A stretch of 64,000 nucleotides of DNA. Source: Lentisphaera profundi (GTDB lineage: Bacteria; Verrucomicrobiota; Lentisphaeria; Lentisphaerales; Lentisphaeraceae). The notes under the pieces are model-generated. The model was given only the letters and a program-made list of their open reading frames with translations. It did no database searches and was not told the origin of the DNA. Positions within the stretch are counted from its first letter, which is position 1; every line of letters begins with the position of its first letter. Of this stretch, positions 25,536-33,352 are shown one piece after another. The translations under genes were made by a program, and so were the position numbers. The stretch lies in the NCBI RefSeq assembly GCF_028728065.1, contig NZ_CP117812.1, positions 248,001 through 312,000 of the forward strand, read 5' to 3'.

Positions 25536-27800
25536 ATGAAAAAAACCTTCTGTGTTTTATTACTGCTGTCGATCAACTATGTGTTGGCGGACTCAAATTT
25601 TGATATGAAATGGACAACAATGCCAAGCTCTTATGTTGAGGGTGCGATTTTAGGCAATGGTGAGCAAGGGACAATGATTTGGGCTCGCCCGGAAGAGAGT
25701 CTTCACTTTGATATCGGTGATACCCGTATTTATGATGAAACCAATCGTTTGCCTATAGGTAAATTTATTTTGAAAACGGCAGGGAAGCGACAAGACTTTT
25801 CAATGAAACTTTCCATGGAAGAAGCCGAGGCTTCCGGCGTCATTGTTACAAATAAAGGAAAAATTCATTTTCGTGCCCTGTCGGTCTCGGGAGAAAATCT
25901 CAACTTAGTCAAATTTAAACTTGAGGGTGCAGAAGCTATTGCCATAGAGCATTTCTCCTTGCCTGGGATTCATACGGGCAAACTCAGAAATGGCATCAAA
26001 GATGTAACGGGTAAAGCGACGCATACAATTATTGATTATAGTAATCTTCTCTATGCCGAAGCCATTGCCAAAACTGTAGAGAAATATAAGCCTGCAGCTG
26101 AATTTCGTATTGAAAGCGAAGGCATACACTCCCGTTTAGTTCCTTTAAAACAGGGTAAAGCTTATGGCTTAAATTGGACTTTGAAAAAAACAGGAGAAAG
26201 AGAATATCTTTTAGCTTGGAGGACTGACTATACTCGTGAGAACTTAAATACTCAGCAACAAAAAGAATGGCTAGCAAGTAAGAGAGTAAAACTAAGAGAA
26301 TCATTACTGGAAACTTATGAGCAGCACTTTGCAAAGCATGCAAAATGGTGGAAGGGGTACTTTGAAAAGTCCTTCGTGTCTATTCCCGATAAAAAGTTGG
26401 AGGCCTACTACAAATGGCAGCTTTATAAAGTTGCATCAGCCACTCGGAAGGGGAAACTTCCTATTGATCTCATGGGGCCTTGGTTTAGAGCTACAAATTG
26501 GCCAAAAATCTGGGCAAACCTTAATGTGCAATTGACTTACTTGCCGATGGCGGTTGCCAATCAGCCCGAGATCGCGGACACACTTTTCGCATTAATCGAC
26601 AATAAACCTGAGCTATTTATTGAAGCCGCAAACAAATATAAAAGTGATTCAGCGACTCATGCACGGGCCATTAGCCCTTATACCCCCGGAGGTTTTAGCT
26701 GGGAATATGGAAACTTTCTTTGGACACTTCACAACTACTGGCATTATTTAAAAGTTCATCCGGATGCAGAAAGAACGAAAACTAAGTTCTACCCGATGCT
26801 CAAGCGTGGCGCTAATTTTGTTTTACATAATTGTCGTGAAGATGAGAATGGCGTATTGCATACGCCTAAGGATATTTCTCCTGAATATTCCATAAATAAA
26901 ATTTTTCCTAAAGTCGAAGATACGACTTACAACCTGCAGTTTCTTCGCTGGGCCTTGAGTACCATTATTCATATTGAGAGCCAATACGATTTGCAAGATC
27001 CGCAAATTGTCAAATATAAATCTGCTTTAGCCAAGCTCGCACCTGTACTCTTGGAAGACGAGAGCGGAATTATGATTGGCAAAGAGGTGAAACTAGAAGT
27101 AGCTCACCGCCATTATTCTCACCTCGTAGGGCTCTACCCCACAAAGCAAATGGATTTAAATGACCCCGATCAATTTAAGCTAGCTCAAACTGCGGTGGAT
27201 TACTGGATTAATTTACCTATTCTCAATAGCTGGAGTTATAAGGGTTATAGTCGTACGGGAGCCGCATCAATGTATGCGATGCTCGGTCAGGGTGATAAGG
27301 CCTACGAGCAGCTGAAGATTTTCCTGAAAACTTATGGTACGGCAAATACGATGTATATCGAATCGGGCCCCGTAATTGAGACCCCCATTTCTGCGGCGGC
27401 CTCAGTACATGAAATGTTATTCCAATGCAGTTCATTGGATTTCATTACTGATAATTTCCAATTCTTTTCGGGTGTGCCATCTACTTGGAGTGATGTGAGT
27501 TTTGATAAGTTAAGAGCAGAGGGAGGCTACAGTTTAAGTGCGAGGAGAGAGCAAGGTGAATTGAGTGCCTTTAAGCTTATAGCCTCACAGGATAGAGAGC
27601 TCAAGATCTTTTTTCAGAAGGCGATCTTAGTGAAAAGTTCAAAGCATGGTAAATTGAAAACAGAATCGGAAGCGGGTAAACATGTACTCGAACTAAACAT
27701 CAAAAAAGGTGAAGTTCTGACTTTTGGCGATCAAGATAAATTCACTCAGCCAGTTAGTGGTTCCAATGGAGAAATGAATTATCATTTTGGCTTGAACTAA
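25536..27800 (+). CDS. Secreted GH95-type glycoside hydrolase (putative alpha-L-fucosidase)
   Basis: A 754-residue exported enzyme with signal peptide MKKTFCVLLLLSINYVLA and an AAGGGAAT ribosome site. The domain order is that of GH95: an N-terminal beta domain (about 20-270, starting AILGNGEQGTMIWARPEESLH), an (alpha/alpha)6 barrel (about 290-670) and a small C-terminal beta domain. Conserved segments are WANLNVQ (the Asn-x-Asn pair that assists the base) and AHRHYSHLVGLYP. The usual D-G-N-F-G segment carrying the catalytic Asp is replaced by GPVIETPISAAASVHEML. The family assignment is good, but fucosidase activity is not certain. The IS copy sits six bases after its stop. Confidence 0.78.
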   Translation: MKKTFCVLLLLSINYVLADSNFDMKWTTMPSSYVEGAILGNGEQGTMIWARPEESLHFDIGDTRIYDETNRLPIGKFILKTAGKRQDFSMKLSMEEAEASGVIVTNKGKIHFRALSVSGENLNLVKFKLEGAEAIAIEHFSLPGIHTGKLRNGIKDVTGKATHTIIDYSNLLYAEAIAKTVEKYKPAAEFRIESEGIHSRLVPLKQGKAYGLNWTLKKTGEREYLLAWRTDYTRENLNTQQQKEWLASKRVKLRESLLETYEQHFAKHAKWWKGYFEKSFVSIPDKKLEAYYKWQLYKVASATRKGKLPIDLMGPWFRATNWPKIWANLNVQLTYLPMAVANQPEIADTLFALIDNKPELFIEAANKYKSDSATHARAISPYTPGGFSWEYGNFLWTLHNYWHYLKVHPDAERTKTKFYPMLKRGANFVLHNCREDENGVLHTPKDISPEYSINKIFPKVEDTTYNLQFLRWALSTIIHIESQYDLQDPQIVKYKSALAKLAPVLLEDESGIMIGKEVKLEVAHRHYSHLVGLYPTKQMDLNDPDQFKLAQTAVDYWINLPILNSWSYKGYSRTGAASMYAMLGQGDKAYEQLKIFLKTYGTANTMYIESGPVIETPISAAASVHEMLFQCSSLDFITDNFQFFSGVPSTWSDVSFDKLRAEGGYSLSARREQGELSAFKLIASQDRELKIFFQKAILVKSSKHGKLKTESEAGKHVLELNIKKGEVLTFGDQDKFTQPVSGSNGEMNYHFGLN

Positions 27801-27811
27801 AAATACAGCTA

Positions 27812-29404
27812 GATGCACTCCGACATTCTATGCGGCGACCTCAATCTCTATTTGACATAATAACTGGCAGATCCTTTCCAAGTTGAATCCTATGGCGCTT
27901 ATGAGAGTTTCTTGACGAACCCTCTTTAAGCCACAAACGGTAAATCGCTCAAGGTTGTGATAGTTCTTCAGCTTTGAAATACCTGCTTCGGAAATTGATC
28001 GGATATTTCTCGCAAGTTGGTAGTTTTCACTCTCATAAATATCTTCTCCTAAGAGCTTCTTTCCCTTTGAGCCACTAACACTGACTAATGTCGCCCCTTT
28101 TTCGATGGCATCATCTAAATTGGCGGCAGAGCTATATCCGTCATCCACACTGATCATCATTGCGGTCTCGCCCGTCATCTTTTTATTTTCATCAAGGCAA
28201 TTACTGAAGGCCTTGCTGTCACTAGTATTTCCAGATTCTAGGGTGAATGATGTCAGAAAACCATTGGCACTAAAGGCGAAATTTGGTCGGTAGCCAAATA
28301 CGGTTTCTCGACCACCCTTTTTAATAAATGCTGCATCATTATCACTCATGCTGTAAATTTTCCGTGCCGTCTTCGTATCGTAGTCCTTAGGAGCCATGTT
28401 GAAGCGATGTTCAACCATCAAAACTTTATCTATGAAGCGAGATAGACATTCGTCAATCATCAGAACTTTGGCACTTTCACAGTGTTGTTTAATTTGAGGA
28501 AGAGTCTTCTCCAGGCGAATAATAAATTTTCGGCACCTCGGTAAAAGTTCTTGCGTATAAAACTTTTGCCTCATTTTTCTTGCTCCTTTTTTTCCTTTAA
28601 GCATAGAGATCTCGAAATCCAGTTTACTCATATAATCACAGTAATTTTGCAGGCGTTTGAGAGGGATCTTTCTGCGCTCAACACAGGGAAGCTGATCATG
28701 AACGTCACTGATATTTTTCATCATTTTACAACTAAGGTTCTTTAGTAATTGACTATCGACAGGCCACGCTGAATCGGCCTTAATGGCTGTAGAATCAATA
28801 ATCACTGCTGAAAAATCATCCAGGCCACACTCCTTAACGCAGTTCAAAATAGCTTGATGAAAAAGATTAAGGGTCTTCTCAGAAAGAGCAGAGACTTGTT
28901 CATGAATCGTATTGCGTGAAGGGAAGCTTCCTATGCCCAAGCGCCCAATAAACTGCTGCAAGGAACTATTCTCACATAGCATACTATAGCCTCGTTCACC
29001 GTAACAATTATCATAAAAGTGACGGGCTATGAACAACGCCACCACCAATTCAGCTGGGGGTGTTTTTGGGTAGAGCTGTTTTTAAACTCGCGGTTTCTAG
29101 TGGCGGCTCTATCTTTACTCAACTGAAGTTGATCATCTTCAATTGCCTTTTTGATCTCTTGAAATTCAGGACGAAGTATGATTTGCCCCGCAATCTTCAA
29201 TGGTCCGCATAAAATTCCTATAGTTTGCCGTAATTCCTCGATGAAATATTCGGGAAAAAGAGTATCGTACATTGAAAGTCCCACTTGCTGTTATTGTCGG
29301 TGTAAGCTACTACAATATAGGCGATTAAGTGGGATTTTTTATTGGAAATTATAACTTTAAGCTATTTTTTAATAGCACTTGAGAATGATCTGTCGGAGTG
29401 CATC
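27812..29404 (-). mobile_element. Insertion sequence, second copy (1593 bp, inverted)
   Basis: Same 14-bp terminal inverted repeats as 10867-12460, flanked by 6-bp target duplications CAGCTA at 27806-27811 and 29405-29410. It is one base shorter than the first copy, which breaks the transposase gene. Orientation is opposite to copy one. Confidence 0.93.
27828..29272 (-). pseudogene. Frameshifted transposase of IS copy 2
   Basis: The protein is identical to the intact copy, but a run of six C in that gene (11211-11216) is five here (29056-29060). The frame therefore ends after about 75 codons of the original (KHPQLNWWWRCS). The rest, from about codon 75 on, stays open as 27828-29048. No separate start signal for the second part is evident. 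It could be a true mutation, a programmed slip site or a sequencing error in a homopolymer. Confidence 0.85.
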
Positions 29405-29410
29405 CAGCTA

Positions 29411-29536
29411 GAACAGTATTTTGCAGCTGATGTCGAAGGTTTTTCTCGTGCTGCACATGTTTGGCGAGTATTGCCCTATTCAAAGTTTGAAGTCAGTAAA
29501 AAATGTATTGGTTTTACAAAGGCTTTAATAAATTAA
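29411..29536 (+). other. Open-frame scrap right of IS copy 2, possible gene remnant
   Basis: In the frame entering from the IS, the sequence reads QYFAADVEGFSRAAHVWRV and continues to a TAA at 29534-29536. It has no start codon outside the IS and does not join the GH95 frame if the IS is removed. Amino-acid composition looks protein-like, but I recognise no family. It is recorded as a possible 3' remnant only. Confidence 0.25.
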
Positions 29537-29544
29537 GTTCGAAA

Positions 29545-29580
29545 CATAAAAAAGCCCATCTTGATTTAAGAGGGGCGGTA
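29545..29580 (-). terminator. Terminator-like hairpin after the small membrane protein
   Basis: On the minus strand a GCCCCTCTT ... AAGATGGGC stem with one mismatch is followed by TTTTTT. It lies about ten bases past the stop of the 44-aa membrane protein. Confidence 0.6.
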
Positions 29581-29590
29581 TAAAGATTTT

Positions 29591-29725
29591 TTAGTTTATA
29601 GCTTTCATCAGGTAATAATAAAACGGTAACAAACTAATTATCAGTAGCAATAACAAAGTGATGACAAATAAGCTTGAATTTTTGCTTCTTTTAACAATTC
29701 TTTCATTTGAGTGAATTAACTGCAT
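29591..29725 (-). CDS. Small single-pass membrane protein (44 aa)
   Basis: A 44-residue product from ATG 29725, preceded by AAGGAG at a spacing of six. The N-terminus MQLIHSNERIVKRSKNSS is basic and probably cytoplasmic. It is followed by one strong membrane helix (LFVITLLLLLIISLLPFYYYL) and a short tail MKAIN. A good ribosome site, a membrane helix of the right length and a terminator-like hairpin after the stop argue for a real gene. No family is recognised. It sits among gene remnants, so it may be a survivor of a larger lost cluster. Confidence 0.6.
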   Translation of the reverse strand: MQLIHSNERIVKRSKNSSLFVITLLLLLIISLLPFYYYLMKAIN

Positions 29726-29778
29726 CTGAATCTCCTTGGTTTCAACTAATCTACAGAAGAAGACCTTGAAAAGCAAGT

Positions 29779-29809
29779 GCTTCATTAATAATCGGATTAT
29801 TAATGAAGC
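29779..29809. repeat. 31-base perfect palindrome
   Basis: Two 15-base arms, GCTTCATTAATAATC and its complement, surround one G. It lies between the 44-aa gene (start 29725, minus) and the DUF1254 remnant. It may be an operator of the small gene or the old terminator of the DUF1254 gene. No T-run follows on either strand. Confidence 0.7.
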
Positions 29810-29816
29810 AGAAGGG

Positions 29817-29905
29817 CTACTTTACGAGCGTGGGTTCACCTGGGTACCAAGTTTTATCGAACCATGGATCGAGTGGGCCATAGAGTCTAAAGAGCATTGT
29901 CTAGC
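29817..29905 (-). pseudogene. C-terminal remnant of a DUF1254/DUF1214 protein
   Basis: Minus-strand translation gives MLFRLYGPLDPWFDKTW, then YPGEPTLVK and TAG (29819-29817). This aligns with the end of the intact DUF1254 lipoprotein at 12470-14083 (MLRLYGPLQAWFDKTWSPSD). Only about 28 codons remain and the upstream part is replaced by unrelated sequence. The product would not be made. Confidence 0.7.
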
Positions 29906-29919
29906 CTTTGTTAGGGATG

Positions 29920-30045
29920 TCGATGGAGCCGACTTTAGGAGCTAATGGAATATGGGTGGACGGTCATGTTGAGAAGAAGTCAGCCGCATCTCTAATGGCG
30001 GGGCTTGATGGTGATGGGGAATATTATTTTAAAGTGATGAAATAA
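29920..30045 (+). pseudogene. C-terminal remnant of a pseudopilin-like protein
   Basis: The plus-strand frame ends GANGIWVDGHVEKKSAASL, then MAGLDGDGEYYFKVMK and TAA at 30043-30045. It matches the end of the intact pseudopilin at 24795-25448 (WVDGHVSSETQLSLLGGQ). No N-terminal part or start remains. The join with the oppositely oriented DUF1254 scrap is abrupt, near 29910. Confidence 0.65.
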
Positions 30046-30155
30046 ATTTTTGGTAGAAATTTTTGAATATTTCAATGGATTTATAAAAAATAATGATTTG
30101 ATGTCATAGAGTGTTTTTAGCTTGCGTATTACTTAGAAACTAAGTAAGGATATTT

Positions 30156-31556
30156 ATGAAACGCTTTTTGATTCTCATTATTTTTTGTTCAGCTTTTGCG
30201 AGCGCGGCAAAAAAGCCCAATATTATTATGATTTTTGCCGATGATATGCATTATGGCGCGCTAGGTGTAACTGGGTCGATTAAGACAAAAGCCAAGACAC
30301 CACATATTGACAGCATTTTTAATGAAGGGGTACGTTTCCCTAATGGCTATGCGAGCCACGCTACTTGTGCCCCTAGTCGTGCAGGTTTACTCACAGGGCG
30401 ATATCAGGCACGTTTTGATTTGGAGACTCTTCCAGGAGGAACTGAGGAGCGAAAAAAAGTAGGCTATGGGCTGAAGACTTCTGAAATTATGATTCCTGCC
30501 TTGATGAAAAAAGGAGGGTATAAAACCTGTGCGATAGGAAAATGGCATGTGGGTTCAGGTAAGGAATTTCAACCGAATGCTCGAGGTTTTGATCATTGGT
30601 TTGGCTATCGTGGATCCTGTGGATTTTATCAATTCAAGAGTCAGAATTTAGCCGCTAAGAAAGGTAAAGACTTAAGTCCCGTGTCAGCAGATGAAAAGCC
30701 GATTTTAGATATTGTTCGCAATGGAGAATCACTTCGCTTAGAGGGCTACTTAACGGATCACTTTACAAACGAAGCAAGTAAATGGATTAAAGATAATAAA
30801 GAAGGCCCCTTCTTTATGTATTTTGCACCCTATAATGTTCATGGACCTGATATAGTTCCCAGTAAATATATCCCGAAAGGCGGGACGGGACATGATGGTG
30901 TGATTGCCGCCCTTGATGCTTCAGTAGGTCATATTTTAAAAGCTGTCAAAGACGCGGGAATAGAAGAAAATACAGTGGTAGTTTTTAGTAATGATAATGG
31001 CGGTAAAAAAGACTACTCGACAATATTTAGAGGCAACAAAGCAACTTTTTATGAAGGCGGTGTGAGAGTTCCGTTTGCGATTAAATGGCCAAAAGTAATC
31101 AAGCCAGGAACGGAGTACGACGGGCTTGTTTCGACATTGGATATGTTGCCTACTTTTGTGAGTCTCGCAAAGGTTGCCTTGCCAAGTGATCGTCAATATG
31201 ACGGGCAGGATATACTGGCAGTTATAGCAGGGGATGCGAAGGATAGTCGTGAATCTCATTTTTGGAGGAATGGAGGTGCACGTGCAGCACGAGTGGGTGA
31301 CTGGAAATTGCTATGGTTAGGTGACAAAAAGAAGCATAAGGCCTTATTGAAGAAGCTTGGGATTACGCATGTAAAGGGACGAGGCGCGACTTATGCAGAG
31401 CGTGCAGATGAACTCTATTTAACGCCAGAACTTTATAATCTGAAGAAGGACCCAAAAGAAGAAAGAGATTTAGCACAGGCTAATCCAGAAAAATTACAAG
31501 AGATGATAAAGCACTACAAAGCGTGGGAAGCGACAATTCCAAAATGGCGCGAGTGA
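30156..31556 (+). CDS. Secreted sulfatase (formylglycine-dependent, S1 family)
   Basis: A 466-residue enzyme with signal peptide MKRFLILIIFCSAFASA and an AAGGA ribosome site. The N-terminal metal motif is IIMIFADDMHYGALG. The formylglycine Cys71 lies in TCAPSRAGLLTGR, which matches C-x-P-S-R-x-x-x-x-T-G. The lysine/His segment is AIGKWHVGSG and the later metal pair FSNDNGG. It should hydrolyse a sulfate ester after Cys is converted to formylglycine, for which no maturase gene is in this window. The substrate cannot be read from sequence; the neighbours suggest a sulfated polysaccharide. It is the first of four sulfatases. Confidence 0.92.
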   Translation: MKRFLILIIFCSAFASAAKKPNIIMIFADDMHYGALGVTGSIKTKAKTPHIDSIFNEGVRFPNGYASHATCAPSRAGLLTGRYQARFDLETLPGGTEERKKVGYGLKTSEIMIPALMKKGGYKTCAIGKWHVGSGKEFQPNARGFDHWFGYRGSCGFYQFKSQNLAAKKGKDLSPVSADEKPILDIVRNGESLRLEGYLTDHFTNEASKWIKDNKEGPFFMYFAPYNVHGPDIVPSKYIPKGGTGHDGVIAALDASVGHILKAVKDAGIEENTVVVFSNDNGGKKDYSTIFRGNKATFYEGGVRVPFAIKWPKVIKPGTEYDGLVSTLDMLPTFVSLAKVALPSDRQYDGQDILAVIAGDAKDSRESHFWRNGGARAARVGDWKLLWLGDKKKHKALLKKLGITHVKGRGATYAERADELYLTPELYNLKKDPKEERDLAQANPEKLQEMIKHYKAWEATIPKWRE

Positions 31557-31599
31557 AAGTAGCTAGATCGTTCGCTAAGCTCAGTGTAGATAAGAGTAT

Positions 31600-31665
31600 G
31601 TAGTTCACGCTTTAGCGTGAGAGATAGAATTAGATGCCGAATAGAATTCGGAGCTCCCAGCTTGA
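31600..31665. repeat. Small hairpins between two sulfatase genes
   Basis: Two short inverted repeats stand in the spacer: TTCACGCTTTAGCGTGAG at about 31605-31622 and CCGAATAGAATTCGG at about 31637-31651. They resemble the palindromic units of other spacers in this window in design, though not in exact sequence. No T-run follows, so simple terminators are unlikely. Confidence 0.5.
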
Positions 31666-31686
31666 GTTAATTTAAATAGGAAAAAA

Positions 31687-33276
31687 ATGATGAAGTGGAT
31701 AATTAGTTTTTTATATGTGTTTCTTAGTCTATCAGCGCAAGAAAAGATGAATGTAGTACTGCTTACCGTAGATGACATGAATGCGGATTCACTGGGAGCC
31801 TTTGGCTGTCCAGTCGAGGGGACCTCCCCTCAATTTGATGCTTTTGCGGAAGACGCAATGCGCTTTAATTATGCTCATGTTCATGCGACGAGCTGTATAC
31901 CATCACGCAATATTATTAGTAGCGGAAAATACCTCTACAATAGTGGACTTGAAGGTTTTTATCAGTTGCCTAAAGACCAGGTTACTTTTCGAACTTTACC
32001 GGAAGTACTTCAAGCCAATGGTTATTTCACGATGATTCGTGGCAAGGCGCATCACTCTTATCCTTATGTCCCGTACAAGCGAGCTTTTGATATTATCTTT
32101 GATGATGAACTCAAGGAGAAAAAACTTAATATTCGTCAGCCTAAAACTTTTTATGACTATACAAAAAAGGGTGTGGAGGCGGCGAAAAAAGCTGGCAAGC
32201 CTTTCTTTTATTCGATGGATATCCATGATCCTCATACGCCCTATTATGGTTTGATAAAAAAGAAGCTTACGGTGGGTTTGAACAAGGAAGATAAAAACAA
32301 CGCGCCAAGTCGAATTTTCAAAACTGAAGAAATTGTGATTCCGCCATTTTTACCACAAACGGATAAAGTGCGTTTGGAGATGGCCGCCTATTATTCTACT
32401 GTGCGTCGTGCGGATGATTCAATCGGCAAGATCATTCAAGCGCTGAAAGATACGGGTGTTTATGATAGTACGATCATTATCTTCCTATCAGATCATGGGA
32501 TGCCTGAGCCTTTTGGAAAAACTACCAATTATTATAATGGCTCACATACACCTTTGACGGTGCGTTGGCCAAAACATAGCCAAGCAGGTGCAATTGATAA
32601 TGAACACATGATTGGTGCGATCGATATTTTTCCATCCGTACTTGATATGCTTGGTATTGAGCAAGAGAAGGATTTAGATGGACGTTCATTTGCGTCAATT
32701 TTAAAGGGTGAAAGCCAAAGTGATCGCGATTATGTGTTGACCATGTACGCAGAAAATGTGGGAGGAAATCGTCAGCCAACACGATCCATCATCACTAAAG
32801 ATTTCGGCTATATTTATAACCTTTGGTCAGATGGTGAACGTAAATTTGCTTCGGCAACAAGAGGGACGCTTGCGTATAAGGAAATGGAGCGTTTAGCGAA
32901 AGAAGGCGATGCTCATTGGCAGGCGCGACTTAATTTATATACTCATCGTCAGCCGGAGGAACTCTATAATTATCATTTGGATGCTCATGCACTTAAAGAT
33001 TTGAGTGCGAGTCCTGAATACGCCGCGAAAATGGCCGAGATGCGAAATACTTTGGCCAAAGCCATGAAGCAAAGTGGTGACCCTTTATATGACTTGTTTA
33101 TGGATAGAGCGAATGAAGAGGCGATCCAGGCTCATTTGGATAAAGTGGATAAAGAGTCGAATGCGCGCAAGCAGCAGGCTATCTATTCTCGCAGTGGGAA
33201 AGCGAAGGCAGATAAGTCAAAGAAAAAACCATCGAAAAGTAAATCTGATGAAAAAAGGAAAAAGCCTAAGAAATAA
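31687..33276 (+). CDS. Secreted sulfatase, SGSH-like, with Lys-rich tail
   Basis: A 529-residue sulfatase with signal peptide MMKWIISFLYVFLSLSAQ. The N-terminal metal site is LLTVDDMNADSLGAFG. The modified Cys70 is in SCIPSRNIISSGKY, where the usual T-G is S-G as in N-sulfoglucosamine sulfohydrolase relatives. Later motifs are SMDIHDPHTPYYG and FLSDHGMPEPFGK. This pattern is closest to the heparan N-sulfatase-like branch, but the substrate is not proven. The last 25 residues are unusual, very rich in Lys and Ser (KKKPSKSKSDEKRKKPKK), and may hold the enzyme to anionic polysaccharide. A terminator follows at 33307-33338. Confidence 0.9.
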   Translation: MMKWIISFLYVFLSLSAQEKMNVVLLTVDDMNADSLGAFGCPVEGTSPQFDAFAEDAMRFNYAHVHATSCIPSRNIISSGKYLYNSGLEGFYQLPKDQVTFRTLPEVLQANGYFTMIRGKAHHSYPYVPYKRAFDIIFDDELKEKKLNIRQPKTFYDYTKKGVEAAKKAGKPFFYSMDIHDPHTPYYGLIKKKLTVGLNKEDKNNAPSRIFKTEEIVIPPFLPQTDKVRLEMAAYYSTVRRADDSIGKIIQALKDTGVYDSTIIIFLSDHGMPEPFGKTTNYYNGSHTPLTVRWPKHSQAGAIDNEHMIGAIDIFPSVLDMLGIEQEKDLDGRSFASILKGESQSDRDYVLTMYAENVGGNRQPTRSIITKDFGYIYNLWSDGERKFASATRGTLAYKEMERLAKEGDAHWQARLNLYTHRQPEELYNYHLDAHALKDLSASPEYAAKMAEMRNTLAKAMKQSGDPLYDLFMDRANEEAIQAHLDKVDKESNARKQQAIYSRSGKAKADKSKKKPSKSKSDEKRKKPKK

Positions 33277-33306
33277 GTAGCATTCTCAATGTAAAATGAT
33301 TAAACT

Positions 33307-33338
33307 TGGCTAAGCACAAACTTAGCCATTTTTATTTT
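33307..33338 (+). terminator. Intrinsic terminator after the second sulfatase
   Basis: Perfect 8-bp stem TGGCTAAG/CTTAGCCA, six-base loop, then a T-rich run TTTTTATTTT. It separates the sulfatase from the kinase gene, whose ATG is 14 bases further on. Confidence 0.85.
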
Positions 33339-33352
33339 AAGGGTACAATACG

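Noticed and set aside
29342-29536. 64-codon frame crossing the end of IS copy 2
   Set aside because: Half of it is IS sequence, including the terminal repeat; only the part outside the IS is kept, as a possible remnant.
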